Source: Wolbachia endosymbiont of Encarsia formosa (lineage in GTDB: Bacteria; Pseudomonadota; Alphaproteobacteria; Rickettsiales; Anaplasmataceae). Taken from it: a stretch of DNA of 64,000 nt. The DNA is taken from assembly GCF_039540065.1 (NCBI RefSeq), contig NZ_CP154278.1, positions 682,001 through 746,000 on the forward strand. The letters run 5' to 3'. Under the pieces are notes generated by a model. That model searched no databases. It was not told the DNA's origin and saw nothing but the letters and a program-made list of their open reading frames with translations. Within the stretch, counting starts at the first letter, position 1. The number at the start of each line of letters is the position of its first letter. Below are positions 10,026 to 19,568 of the stretch, piece after piece. Both the position numbers and the translations under genes were made by a program.

Positions 10026-10898
10026 ATGAAGAGCTTAAAGGAATTATCCTTAAGAATTAAAAATATTAAGTCTGTGCAGAAGACCACGAAAATAATGCAA
10101 ATGGTTTCTGCAGCAAAATTATTACAAAGCCAAAAGAAATTATCAAATTCAAAATTGCATATATCTAAGCTGCATAGCATTATTTCTTCACTAGCGCTAT
10201 CAGCGGATCAAGAGTTACTAGCAAGAATTCTAAATATCAATAATGAAGATTCTTTCCTAGTATTTATTATTGCATCTGATCGTGGTTTATGTGGCAGCTT
10301 TAACTCCTATGTTGTTAAATTCAGTCAGGAGCATATAAACAAATTAATTGTAAATGATAAGAAAGTAGACATTGTTTTTTTTGGCAAGAAAGCTTTTGAG
10401 GTAGGTAAAAATAGATTTAATTCTAAAAATATCTTGAAGGTTGAAAATAGTAAGGGAATCACACTAAAGCATGTGGAAGCTTTGGTTAGTGATATAGATC
10501 TAAGTAAATACAATAAAGTTAAAGTTTTTTATAGTAAATTCTATAATACCTTCATGCAGAAGCCAATATTAGAAACAATAAAACCATGGAGTAAAGACTC
10601 ATTATTAATTGATAATTCTGTAGTTAGTTCTATAACAGATTACAGCTATGAGTATGAACCACAAAATATTGAGTTTATTTTAAAATCTTTGACTCAAGAT
10701 TATGTTATAGCTGCTCTTTATTCTGTTTTACTTGAAAGTGCAGCAAGTGAAAATAGTGCTAGGATGGTTGCTATGGAATCAGCAAATAGAAATACAAAAG
10801 AAATGCTAAATAAATTAGCGTTACTTTATAATCGCTCTCGTCAAGCAGCAATTACAACTGATTTGATTGAAGTTATAAGTGGTGCAGAATCTTTCTGA
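10026..10898 (+). CDS. atpG: ATP synthase F1 gamma subunit
   Basis: A 290-residue central-stalk subunit of F1 that rotates inside the alpha3beta3 hexamer and couples proton flow to ATP synthesis. It opens with the gamma signature ([22 protein letters not shown]), includes the [10 protein letters not shown] motif near residue 85, and ends with the helix [20 protein letters not shown]. Length is normal. It is separated from the other ATP synthase genes, as is usual in Rickettsiales where the operon is split. The broken pmbA follows 10 nt later and was probably cotranscribed. Confidence 0.95.
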   Translation: MKSLKELSLRIKNIKSVQKTTKIMQMVSAAKLLQSQKKLSNSKLHISKLHSIISSLALSADQELLARILNINNEDSFLVFIIASDRGLCGSFNSYVVKFSQEHINKLIVNDKKVDIVFFGKKAFEVGKNRFNSKNILKVENSKGITLKHVEALVSDIDLSKYNKVKVFYSKFYNTFMQKPILETIKPWSKDSLLIDNSVVSSITDYSYEYEPQNIEFILKSLTQDYVIAALYSVLLESAASENSARMVAMESANRNTKEMLNKLALLYNRSRQAAITTDLIEVISGAESF

Positions 10899-10908
10899 GG
10901 AATAAAAA

Positions 10909-12243
10909 ATGAGTATATTAAATATTGCAGCGGATATCACTAAACTAATAAAAAAGCAGAATCAAGACGCAGAAGTTACAATATATGAAACTAATAAGAC
11001 CTCGATTTCTCAGCGTCTATCAAAAATTGAACAAATATCACAATCTAGAAACTGTACTGTCGGAATTAGAGCTATAGCAGGTAAGAACAAAGCTGCGTAT
11101 ATTTCCACAAATGATTTGAATAATCTTAGTAGTGCAGTGAGCCAAGTGGTGGAAATGGCAAAGAATGCCCAGGAAGATCCTTATATTAGTTTTGCTGTAG
11201 ATGGCAGTAATTATATCTCTTCTGCAGATTTAAATATCTCAGATAATAATGTTGTAACAATTGATAAATTAAAAGAAATTACTGAAGCTACAGAAAATTC
11301 AGCTCTTGCACATAAAAATATTATTAATTCCGAAGGAGCTTCATCTTCACATACTTCAGTAAATACAGTATTATCAACCGTTTCTGGTTTTGTTGGTTCA
11401 TTTAGTAAGTAAACTTTTGTTAATCAGGTTTCTGTTGTTGCTGGAGAAAAGAGTGAAATGAAAATAGGCTACGATTACGATGTAGCATGCAACTTCAGTG
11501 ATTTAAAAACACCGGAGTTAGTAGGGAAATAAGCAGCAAAAAGAGCAATAGATCAATTGGGTTCATGTACAATCAGGACAGGCAAATTTCCGGTTGTTTT
11601 TGAAAAAAGAGCAGCAAAAGAGCTGGTAAAGAGCTTTGCTTCTGCCATAAATGGTAGCAATATTGTAAATAATAGCTCTTTTTTGAGAAATAGTTTAAAT
11701 AATCAAATTTTTAATACCGAGATTAGCATTATTGATGACCCGTTGTTACCAAGGGGTATAACATCAAGACCGTTTGACGGAGAAGGAATAATGAGCAGAA
11801 GAAATGAATTTGTAAAAAATGGAGTACTGCAAAACTGGATTTTAGATCTATATTCGGCTAGGAAATTAAACTTGGAAACGACCGAAAATGCAACTCGTGC
11901 AAGTAATGCTGCAATTATTCCTTCAGCTAGTAATTTCTATTTCAAAAATGGTAATAGATCGTTTAAGGAATTAATTGAAGAAGTAAAAGAAGGAATATAT
12001 GTAACTGATTTATTTGGTTTTGGTGTTAATTTAATCAATGGCGATTATAGTCAAGGTGCATGCGGATTTTTTATAGAAAATGGTAAAATAACGTATCCAA
12101 TACACGAGATTACTGTTGCCGACAATTTGAAAAATATGTTTAGCAATTTAGTTGTTGCAAATGACCTAACTTTCTGTGGGCAGTTTAATTCACCAACGAT
12201 TAAAGTTAGCGAAATGACAGTAGCAGGTTCATTTAGTGATTAA
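10909..12243 (+). pseudogene. pmbA: pmbA/tldE metalloprotease subunit, broken by two in-frame TAA codons
   Basis: One continuous frame of 445 codons reads as a full-length PmbA/TldE protein, the partner of TldD in the protease that processes modified peptides and the CcdA antitoxin. Two TAA stops interrupt it, at 11410-11412 and 11530-11532, with no frameshift. The first piece (167 residues) ends at FVGSFSK; the last (ITSRPFDGEGIMSRRNEFVKNG through SEMTVAGSFSD) covers the conserved C-terminal half. The segment between the stops still reads as family sequence (VSVVAGEKSEMKIGYDYD). An internal TTG at 11557 opens the last piece but lacks a ribosome site. The broken state rests on two single bases and looks recent. 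Confidence 0.85.
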
Positions 12244-12252
12244 AAATTTTAG

Positions 12253-12281
12253 TTGCATTAAGTACAATAATTGTGTACTAT
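12253..12281 (+). promoter_or_regulatory. cspA promoter with long leader
   Basis: TTGCAT at 12253-12258, a 17-nt spacer and TACTAT at 12276-12281. This predicts a start near 12288 and an untranslated leader of about 130 nt before cspA, as is usual for cold-shock mRNAs. An imperfect palindrome (AGTACA...TGTACT) overlaps the spacer and the -10 box. Confidence 0.4.
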
Positions 12282-12417
12282 TACTATGTAATGTTAAGAA
12301 TAGACTATGGAGTATAGAAGTTTAGTTGCAGTAACTAAGCTTAAAGCATTCTAAATCGTAATTTCAAAGTTTTTCATCACATTAATAATATTAGTTAGTA
12401 GTTTAGGAGTTATCCAT

Positions 12418-12669
12418 ATGGAATTTGGTAATATAAAATGGTTTAATGTTGAAAAAGGCTATGGTTTCATCAAGCCAGAAGGTAAAGGTGAGGACGTTTT
12501 TTTACATGTTAGTACATTAGAACGTTCAGGAATAAGACCTGATGCACTTCGAGGAGAGGATAAAAAGAGAGGAATGAAAGGGGAAAGAGTAAGTTATGAG
12601 CTTAAAGAAGAGCGTGGTAGGAACGGAGAAGATAAAAAGTCTGCAATAAATTTAAGATTGGAAGATTAG
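12418..12669 (+). CDS. cspA: cold-shock domain protein
   Basis: An 83-residue single-domain nucleic-acid chaperone. RNP1 is visible as KGYGFIKPE and RNP2 as DVFLHVS, with the aromatic face from KWFN. A loop GIRPDALRGEDKKRGMKGERVSYEL is longer than in E. coli CspA (70 residues). AGGAG at 12402-12406 supports the ATG. It sits 34 nt ahead of a DEAD-box helicase; both unfold RNA, so cotranscription would make sense. Confidence 0.93.
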   Translation: MEFGNIKWFNVEKGYGFIKPEGKGEDVFLHVSTLERSGIRPDALRGEDKKRGMKGERVSYELKEERGRNGEDKKSAINLRLED

Positions 12670-12703
12670 TCTATCGTGAAGCTTTTTAATAGGGTAATGT
12701 ATT

Positions 12704-13930
12704 GTGAGTAATTTTAATGAAATGGGGCTTCCAACTTTGCTTAGGCAAGCTCTAAGTAAAAATAATCTTTGTGTTCCAACCCCGATTCAAGTGCAAGCGA
12801 TTCCTCTAGCTCTTCAGGGGAAAGATATTCTTGGGTCTGCTCAAACGGGAACTGGAAAAACCTTAGCGTTTGCTATTCCACTGGTTGCTAAATTGATGAA
12901 TGAGCCAAGCATTGGTTCAGCTTTAGTCATCGTGCCAACCAGAGAGCTTGCTCATCAAGTAACAAGTGAGATAAGAAAACTCTTATCTCAAAGTTCTTTA
13001 CTAAGAGTTGCTTTGTTGATCGGAGGCGAGCCTATTTTTAAGCAGCTAAATCAGCTTCAGAAAAAACCACAAATTATAATAGGTACTCCTGGTCGTATTA
13101 TAGACCATATTGAGCGTAAAACTTTAGTTACTCGGAATGTTGATATTTTTGTGCTTGATGAGATGGATCGTATGTTTGATATGGGCTTTGGAATTCAGAT
13201 TGAAGAAATTATGAAGCATTTGCCTAAAATAAGGCAAACTCTTATGTTTTCTGCAACTCTTCCTGGAGAAATAGTAAAACTTACTGAAAAATATCTTAAT
13301 CAACCAGAGCGTGTTTCTGTTGATTGCCAGGCTACAACTTCTGTAAAAATTAAACAAGAAGTTGTTTATGCATCAGAATCAGAAAAATATGGCAAGCTTG
13401 TTACACAATTATGTCAGCGCAAAGGATCAATCATTATTTTTGTCAAAACAAAGCGAGGAGCGGATCAGCTAGCTGACAAATTGCACAAAGATGACTATAG
13501 CGCCTTGGCAATTCATGGTGATTTAAGGCAGCACAAGCGTGAAAGAGTCATTGATTCTTTTCGTCGTGGCCGCAATCAAATCATGGTTGCAACAGATGTT
13601 GCTTCTCGCGGCCTTGATATTCCGCACATTCAACATGTTATCAATTATGATGTACCACAATCGCAAGCTGATTATGTTCATCGTATAGGTAGAACTGCAC
13701 GTGCGGGAGCTGAAGGATTTGCATTATCTTTTGTTACACCTCAAGATAAGAGAAGACTGCCTGCACTAGCAGATAAAGAAGGAGAGCCAAATTTTGATTG
13801 TAGTATGCAATCTCAAAAACGTAACAGCAAAAAGATCTTTAAAAGGCCAAGTACGTTAAAGGCTAAATACGGTAGAAAAAAGATCAATGTATTTAAGAAG
13901 AAAAGCAGAGTACTAGAAAAAGCGTATTAA
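12704..13930 (+). CDS. DEAD-box ATP-dependent RNA helicase (RhlE/DeaD type) with DEMD motif
   Basis: A 408-residue RNA helicase with both RecA-like domains: Q-motif PTPIQVQAIPLAL, motif I SAQTGTGKT (45-53), Ia PTRELAHQ, Ib GTPGR, motif II DEMD (152-155), III SAT, then RGLDIPHIQHVINYD and HRIGRTARAG in domain 2. The tail is basic (KKIFKRPSTLKAKYGRKK), suited to RNA binding. Motif II has Met where the family has Ala; the metal-binding Asp-Glu and the last Asp remain, so ATPase activity is expected. It starts with GTG at 12704, with AGGG about 10 nt upstream. It likely acts in ribosome assembly or mRNA turnover. Confidence 0.92.
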   Translation: MSNFNEMGLPTLLRQALSKNNLCVPTPIQVQAIPLALQGKDILGSAQTGTGKTLAFAIPLVAKLMNEPSIGSALVIVPTRELAHQVTSEIRKLLSQSSLLRVALLIGGEPIFKQLNQLQKKPQIIIGTPGRIIDHIERKTLVTRNVDIFVLDEMDRMFDMGFGIQIEEIMKHLPKIRQTLMFSATLPGEIVKLTEKYLNQPERVSVDCQATTSVKIKQEVVYASESEKYGKLVTQLCQRKGSIIIFVKTKRGADQLADKLHKDDYSALAIHGDLRQHKRERVIDSFRRGRNQIMVATDVASRGLDIPHIQHVINYDVPQSQADYVHRIGRTARAGAEGFALSFVTPQDKRRLPALADKEGEPNFDCSMQSQKRNSKKIFKRPSTLKAKYGRKKINVFKKKSRVLEKAY

Positions 13931-14227
13931 TGTACTTAACTATTCTTCTATTCTTTAAAAGCTCCAGTAAACTTGCTGAAAAGCGAAGTGATTGGAGGAT
14001 GGTAGAAAGAATATATAGCTAGCCCAAATTAGATTTACCTACAATTTGATAATCTTAATTCTGCTGCTTATAACGTTTTGAGATTATCACAACGGTATAA
14101 TGTTAGGATGTGTGGACTATAATCTGTAGCTTAATTCAATTTGGCTACAACGAGCTGCTAGATTTCAGTTTTTTTAATAATTGTGTGCTACTAATTATAT
14201 ATAGATTTACACTTTTAAAGAGAATAG
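13931..14227 (+). other. intergenic region with a long imperfect hairpin
   Basis: Between 13949 and about 14020 the sequence folds back on itself: TATTCTTT pairs with AAAGAATA, CTCCA (13962-13966) with TGGAG (13993-13997), and ACTTGC with GC-AAGT around a TGAAAA loop. No long T-run follows, so it is not a classical terminator. The rest is AT-rich leader of clpA with no recognised element. Confidence 0.3.
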
Positions 14228-16510
14228 ATGATTTCTAAAAATTTAGAGGCAAGTTTAAATAGAGCGTTACAGATTGCTTCTAATTGTAAGCTTAAATATG
14301 CAAAAGTGGAACATTTGTTGCTAGCATTAACCAAAGATTTGGATGTAAATTATGTTTTATCAAGATGTAACATCAGAGCTGATGAAATCATAAATATAGA
14401 TAATATTATATTAAGAAATGGTCGTGGTAATAATATAAAAGGTTTTTTGCAAGACAACTCCGAATTAACTGTCAATAAAATTGAGCCTGATTCGCTATTT
14501 CAATGCATAATACATAAAGCCATGATACGGGCTCATCGCTTAGGGAGAAAAGAAATAAATGGAGCAAGTGTTCTATTGGAGATTCTGTCTTCTGAACAAG
14601 GTTCATACGTTGAAGATCTATTGCGCAAACGAAATGCAAAGGATTCTAATTTGATTGATAATATATCTAATATAAGATATTCAGATGATGTAGAAGAATA
14701 CATAGCTAATCGCAAGATAAAACTTGATAAAAATAACGATATCTCTACTGTAGCAAATAAAGGTGAATTATTAAAAGATGAAGAAGTTCTACAAAATTAT
14801 TGTAGAAATTTAAATGATTATGCAAGAAGCAAAAAAATAGATTATATCATTGGTCGTGATTATGAATTAAATCGCACTATAGAAATCTTACTAAGACGCA
14901 GAAAGAATAACCCTTTATATGTCGGAGAACCAGGTGTTGGTAAAACAACAATAGTTGAAGGTTTGGTGTTGAAAATTATTGAAGGCAGCGTTCCGAGTGC
15001 ACTGAGATCCAGCACAATTTATGCTTTGGATTTAGGATCACTTCTTGCAGGAACACGCTATAGAGGTGACTTTGAAGAGAGAATAAAATCTATAATAAAA
15101 GTAATTGAGGCAAAACCTGGTGCTATTCTTTTTATTGACGAAATACACACTATTATTGGAGCAGGTTCAACAAGTGGCAGCTTTCTTGATGCTGGCAATC
15201 TGCTTAAACCTGCGCTTGCAAGAGGTACATTGCGTTGTATAGGTGCAACTACATACAGAGAATACAGGAATAGTTTTGAAAAGGATAAAGCATTAGCAAG
15301 AAGGTTTCAAAAAATTAATGTAAAAGAGTCTTCTGTTAATGATACAATAAAGATATTGGATGGTATAAAGCATTACTATGGAGGGTACCATGGAGTATAT
15401 TACACGAAACAAGCCATTAAATCTGCAGCTGAACTTTCACACAAGTATATTACTGGGCGAATATTACCTGATAAAGCAGTTGATGTTATAGATGAAGCAG
15501 GGGCGTATTGTAAGTTACAAAAAAACAGGCGAAAAATTATAAACAGTAGAGATATTAAGAATACTATCACTAGGATTACAAACGTACCTTGCGAGCTTGA
15601 TGATGTGCAAAGAGTAAAATCTTTGAAAGAAAATCTCAAGAAAGCCATTTTTGGTCAAGAGCAAGCGATAGAGTCTCTTGTTAATTCTATTAAAATTGCT
15701 AAATCTGGTCTGAGAAGTTACAGTAAACCCTTGGCAAATTATCTTTTTGCAGGACCAACTGGCGTAGGTAAGACTGAGCTTGCAAAGAAATTAGCACAGA
15801 ATATGGGTATGAACCTTATACGATTTGATATGTCCGAGTATATGGAACCTCACACAATATCTAGAATGATTGGTTCCCCTCCTGGATATGTGGGTTACGA
15901 TCAAGGTGGATTGCTTACAGAATCTGTATCTAACAATCAATATAGTGTGGTACTTCTTGATGAAATTGAGAAAGCTCATAGTGATATTTACAATATATTA
16001 CTACAAGTCATGGATTATGGTTATGTTACAGATACTTACGGGCGTAAAGTTAATTTTTCCAATACAATTTTAATTATGACAACCAATGCAGGGGCATTTG
16101 AGCGTAGCAAAAGTTCTATTGGCTTTGGGTATAAGGACTTTAATATTGGTGATAGCGAAAAAGCAGTAGAACGGATTTTTAGCCCTGAATTTCGTAATCG
16201 CTTGGATGCAGTCATTTCTTTTTCTGACCTCAATTTAGATGTCATTTTGCACATTATGGATAAATTTATTCAGGAATTAAAAAAACAACTTGTGCAAAAG
16301 GGTATAAGCTGCTCAGTCGAAGAGGAAGTAAAGTCTTATCTTGCGCAAACAGGTTATAGCAAAGAAATGGGAGCACGCCCAATAGAGAGGCTGATTGAAA
16401 AAGAGATAAAAAGTCATTTGGCTGAAGAAATACTGAATCGTCGATTAATTAAAGGAAAGAAATTAAGGATTTATATTGGTAAACACGGAATTGCTTTTGA
16501 TATAGTTTAA
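14228..16510 (+). CDS. clpA: ATP-dependent Clp protease ATPase subunit ClpA
   Basis: A 760-residue AAA+ unfoldase that feeds substrates to ClpP. Order: Clp-N repeats (about 1-140), first AAA module with GEPGVGKT at 233-240 and FIDEIHTIIGAG, second module with GPTGVGKT at 509-516, VVLLDEIEKAH and RNRLD, then a C-terminal small domain with GARPIERLIEKEI. The IGF tripeptide near 631 is the loop that docks onto ClpP, and the absence of a ClpB middle domain argues for ClpA. clpS, usually next to clpA, is not adjacent. Length and motifs are normal. Confidence 0.94.
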   Translation: MISKNLEASLNRALQIASNCKLKYAKVEHLLLALTKDLDVNYVLSRCNIRADEIINIDNIILRNGRGNNIKGFLQDNSELTVNKIEPDSLFQCIIHKAMIRAHRLGRKEINGASVLLEILSSEQGSYVEDLLRKRNAKDSNLIDNISNIRYSDDVEEYIANRKIKLDKNNDISTVANKGELLKDEEVLQNYCRNLNDYARSKKIDYIIGRDYELNRTIEILLRRRKNNPLYVGEPGVGKTTIVEGLVLKIIEGSVPSALRSSTIYALDLGSLLAGTRYRGDFEERIKSIIKVIEAKPGAILFIDEIHTIIGAGSTSGSFLDAGNLLKPALARGTLRCIGATTYREYRNSFEKDKALARRFQKINVKESSVNDTIKILDGIKHYYGGYHGVYYTKQAIKSAAELSHKYITGRILPDKAVDVIDEAGAYCKLQKNRRKIINSRDIKNTITRITNVPCELDDVQRVKSLKENLKKAIFGQEQAIESLVNSIKIAKSGLRSYSKPLANYLFAGPTGVGKTELAKKLAQNMGMNLIRFDMSEYMEPHTISRMIGSPPGYVGYDQGGLLTESVSNNQYSVVLLDEIEKAHSDIYNILLQVMDYGYVTDTYGRKVNFSNTILIMTTNAGAFERSKSSIGFGYKDFNIGDSEKAVERIFSPEFRNRLDAVISFSDLNLDVILHIMDKFIQELKKQLVQKGISCSVEEEVKSYLAQTGYSKEMGARPIERLIEKEIKSHLAEEILNRRLIKGKKLRIYIGKHGIAFDIV

Positions 16511-16566
16511 ATTCTTGCTTGAGTATTAAATTTGTAGTATAGTCACTATTTTTTAATGAGGCTATA

Positions 16567-16920
16567 GTGGCAAGTTTAACCAGAAATCAATATTACAGTA
16601 ATCAAAATTTATTTTCAAGACTGGGAATAAAAGCAGAGGAATTAATAGGTCAGGAGTTTGATGATATACTCAAGTTAGTTGAGCGGTGCTTTAGAAAAGA
16701 TTCATTAAAATGTCATCCTGACAAAGTAGTAGGAGAGAAAGAGAAGAAAATAGCTGAAGAAAAGTTTAAAAAACTTAGCGCAGATAAAGATAGGCTGGAG
16801 CAATATCTTAATGCTTTAAAAGCAGGAAGAATTTTTTCTATGCACACAACTTCACCAGAAGGATTAGGGGGAAACAAAGAAAAATCGATGAGATTTTATC
16901 GCGTAGAGGGCAGGCTATAA
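16567..16920 (+). CDS. small J-domain protein
   Basis: A 117-residue protein whose middle reads as a J-domain: helix II with the HPD tripeptide at 50-52 (LKCHPDK) and helix III around AEEKFKKLSADKDRLEQYL. The HPD loop is what stimulates Hsp70 (DnaK). It lacks glycine-rich, zinc and substrate domains, so it may be a specialised co-chaperone. GTG start with GAGG 7-10 nt upstream. Its stop lies close to the start of the broken membrane gene, suggesting they were one unit. Confidence 0.6.
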   Translation: MASLTRNQYYSNQNLFSRLGIKAEELIGQEFDDILKLVERCFRKDSLKCHPDKVVGEKEKKIAEEKFKKLSADKDRLEQYLNALKAGRIFSMHTTSPEGLGGNKEKSMRFYRVEGRL

Positions 16921-16943
16921 TTAGAGCGGCTTTATTTTATATA

Positions 16944-17564
16944 TTGGCAGGTGTTATACTTAATCCGTCGCATAAAGTCGAATATTGCTTATCGCAACTT
17001 GCTAATGGTAGCAAGGTGCAAAGCGTTGCTTATAAATTTTATGCATTCAGCATCGGGATTTGGCCATGGTTATTTATTATATCCTTTTGTAGTATTATTT
17101 ATGCAGCAAGTAAACAAAGAGGTTCACAAGAAGAAAATCTAGATAGGTTAAATAGGGGATAAAAATTACTTATTGCTGCTGATAGTTATGTGCTATGTAT
17201 AGCAGCAGCGTTTGCTGTGTGCAGTTTAGCGTCGGAAATTGCACAAAATGGCTGGCCTGTTCAATATGGAATGGTGCTTATGGCTAATTTAGCATTAGAT
17301 TTATTACTTATTGCTTTACTTAGAACTTTTATAAAAGCTTCTGAATTATATAGTGAGCACTGCATCCAGCCTTTATACGAAGAAGATGCAGAATTTAGAT
17401 ACAAGGAAAAGTTTGCATGGTATGACTATAAATTAGTGCTTATGCCGCTCATTCTTCCTATTGTTAAAATGTATTTTGAAGATTTAATTCAAGAAAAACC
17501 ACAACAGCACACCACCGATCCTAAAGTTACACCTTTAAATATAGGCGTAGGAACAAGAGCATAA
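16944..17564 (+). pseudogene. multi-pass membrane protein gene cut by one in-frame TAA
   Basis: A single frame encodes about 206 codons, interrupted only by TAA at 17160-17162. The first part has hydrophobic segments (ALFYILAGVIL and FSIGIWPWLFIISFCSIIYAA) and ends QEENLDRLNRG. The second continues in the same frame with KLLIAADSYVLCIAAAFAVC and a further span near ANLALDLLLIALLRTF. No good start exists for either half: the first would begin with TTG, the second with GTG in the middle of a helix. The frame is open upstream as ATA-ATT-AGA, so an original ATG may have become ATA. No family recognised. It could still yield two short peptides, but decay is the simpler reading. Confidence 0.6.
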
Positions 17565-17622
17565 AAAGTTCTTTGCTTCAACTATAGTTTTTGCTACAGT
17601 TTGAGTAAATTTGAAGATATTA

Positions 17623-18513
17623 ATGAGTGAAGAAGTAAAACAAATCCTAAGTTACTACGAAAGTGAAAACCCTGGAGTAAAAGCGAATCTTACTCGCATT
17701 CTTATGCATGGGAAACTTGGTGGAACTGGCAAGTTAGTAATTCTCCCTGTAGACCAGGGATTTGAGCACGGACCAATAAAAAGTTTTGAAGTTAACCCTG
17801 ATGCTTACGATCCACATTATCATTTTCAGCTTACAGTTGATTCAGGAGTAAGTGCATACGCTGCTCCGCTTGGTATGATCGAAGCTGGTGCTTCAACTTA
17901 TGCTGGAATGCTACCACTTATTTTGAAGCTTAATAGCGCTAACTCTTTGCACTCAAAAAGCTTAACTTCAGATCAAGCAATAACTGCCTCTGTAAAAGAT
18001 GCGCTGCGTTTGGGCTGCATGGCTGTTGGGTTTACTATATATCCTGGTTCTGCTAAGTGTTTTGATATGATGGAAGAAGCTCGCAAAATTATAGCTGAGG
18101 CTAAATCTTGTGGCCTTGCTGTAGTGCTATGGTCTTATCCACGTGGTGAAGGGATTTCCAAAGAAGGTGAAACAGCAGTTGATGTGATTGCTTATGCTGC
18201 GCATATAGCGGCTTTGCTCGGTGCCAACATAATAAAAGTAAAACTTCCAACCAATCATCTTGAAAGAGAAAAAATAGAAAATATTGAATCATTATCTAAA
18301 AGAATTGAATATATTAAAAAGTCTTGCTTTGCAGGAAAAAGAATAGTAGTTTTCTCTGGTGGTGAGTCAAAGTCAGTGGATGATATATACAATGAGGCAA
18401 AAGAAATTAAGCAAGGTGGTGGTAATGGTTCAATTATCGGGCGCAACACTTTTCAAAGAAAAAAAGAGGATGCTTTATCTATGCTAAAAGATATAATTAA
18501 TATCTACGCATAA
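17623..18513 (+). CDS. class I fructose-bisphosphate aldolase (DhnA/FbaB type)
   Basis: A 296-residue Schiff-base aldolase that interconverts fructose-1,6-bisphosphate and two triose phosphates; in Wolbachia it most likely runs towards sugar synthesis. Seen: LPVDQGFEHGP, APLGMIEAG, the catalytic lysine region ANIIKVKLP, VVFSGGESKS and the phosphate-binding GGGNGSIIGRN. I prefer the ATG at 17623 over a TTG four codons earlier. tRNA-Cys follows the stop by six bases and is probably on the same transcript. Confidence 0.9.
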   Translation: MSEEVKQILSYYESENPGVKANLTRILMHGKLGGTGKLVILPVDQGFEHGPIKSFEVNPDAYDPHYHFQLTVDSGVSAYAAPLGMIEAGASTYAGMLPLILKLNSANSLHSKSLTSDQAITASVKDALRLGCMAVGFTIYPGSAKCFDMMEEARKIIAEAKSCGLAVVLWSYPRGEGISKEGETAVDVIAYAAHIAALLGANIIKVKLPTNHLEREKIENIESLSKRIEYIKKSCFAGKRIVVFSGGESKSVDDIYNEAKEIKQGGGNGSIIGRNTFQRKKEDALSMLKDIINIYA

Positions 18514-18519
18514 AAAAAC

Positions 18520-18591
18520 GGCTGGGTGGCAGAATGGCTTATGCTGAGGACTGCAAATCCTTTTATACCGGTTCAATTCCGGTCCCGGCCT
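18520..18591 (+). tRNA. tRNA-Cys (GCA)
   Basis: A complete cloverleaf: acceptor GGCTGGG/CCCGGCC with one G-U pair, D stem GCA/TGC, anticodon stem GAGGA/TCCTT around CTGCAAA giving anticodon GCA, T arm ACCGG-TTCAATT-CCGGT, and discriminator U as expected for Cys. CCA is not encoded. A T-rich run follows at 18610-18615. Confidence 0.96.
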
Positions 18592-18638
18592 CTTACTCCA
18601 ATTAGATCGTTTTTTCTTCTGAAATTTTAACAAGAAGT

Positions 18639-19496
18639 GTGGCTTTTAATGAAATATTTAAAAAAATAAGATACTATATTCAAAATATAATCAGTAAAAT
18701 GCCAAAGAGATTAACAGAAGTTTTATTATTGATTGGTTTGCCCTTCTTGCTTACCAGTTGCACTTTTCACTATTTATTAAAGATCTCGTATACTCATCTT
18801 GCACCAGAAAAGTACCCTTCATCCAACAAACAGCCGGTTTACGTCGGTACAGCTTACAGTGCACAGACTATATATAATGCGTTATTTAATGACTTTCTGT
18901 TAATAGGTAAGTCATCATTCACAGCCAAACATGGGCGTGCTAGTCAATATGTTAACTATGGAAGAGAAGTTGGAGCAGATGTGATAATCGTATCATTTCA
19001 AAATATGCAAAAGGATAAAGAGCATTTTAGCATCACAGAAAAACTATTATGGGACACAAGCTTAACAACATTTCATACAAGGACCATTATAAACTTTGAT
19101 CAGGACGTACTCTTTCTAAAAAAGGTAGGTGATGCAAAAGCTCCATGGGAATATGTCAAAGGAGAGTTCAAGCTTCACGAAAAAGACGATACTGATCCAT
19201 ATCTAGGGAATTGGGTAGGGTATAGAATATGCAAGATTGCAATATCTTCTTCAGAAGATGAATACTTAGGATTTGTAAATGAAGATAATTGTAAAGAAAA
19301 ATCTGGAATAAATAAGATGCTTGCTTGGAAAAATGGGGATGTAAGGTTGCGAATTAATAAACAATCAAAACAGGGATTTTATTTAAATCGAAATAAGATT
19401 CCTATACTAATAAAATCTCAAATTAACAAATTTGGCTACCTCGAATTAGTAGATAAAAATACTGATCAAGTTCTGGTTTCCCTTCAGAAAAATTAG
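18639..19496 (+). CDS. hypothetical lipoprotein-like protein
   Basis: A 285-residue protein of unknown function. It has a hydrophobic segment LLLIGLPFLLTSC ending in a possible lipobox cysteine at residue 41, counted from the GTG start at 18639. If translation starts instead at the ATG at 18699 the protein is 265 residues and this becomes a normal lipoprotein signal peptide (MPKRLTEV..., Cys 21). That shorter start fits the signal better, although neither has a clear ribosome site. The mature part is mixed polar with no motif I know. It would be anchored on the periplasmic side of a membrane. Confidence 0.55.
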   Translation: MAFNEIFKKIRYYIQNIISKMPKRLTEVLLLIGLPFLLTSCTFHYLLKISYTHLAPEKYPSSNKQPVYVGTAYSAQTIYNALFNDFLLIGKSSFTAKHGRASQYVNYGREVGADVIIVSFQNMQKDKEHFSITEKLLWDTSLTTFHTRTIINFDQDVLFLKKVGDAKAPWEYVKGEFKLHEKDDTDPYLGNWVGYRICKIAISSSEDEYLGFVNEDNCKEKSGINKMLAWKNGDVRLRINKQSKQGFYLNRNKIPILIKSQINKFGYLELVDKNTDQVLVSLQKN

Positions 19497-19568
19497 TTTT
19501 TACTACTCATAGAAACTATATACTTACTATTTTGATAAACCTCAAGCTTTCTAAGTTATTCTTGTTGC

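Noticed and set aside
16951-17142. Alternative 63-codon frame over the broken membrane gene
   Set aside because: The other frame gives clean membrane helices continuing past the stop; this one gives no coherent product.
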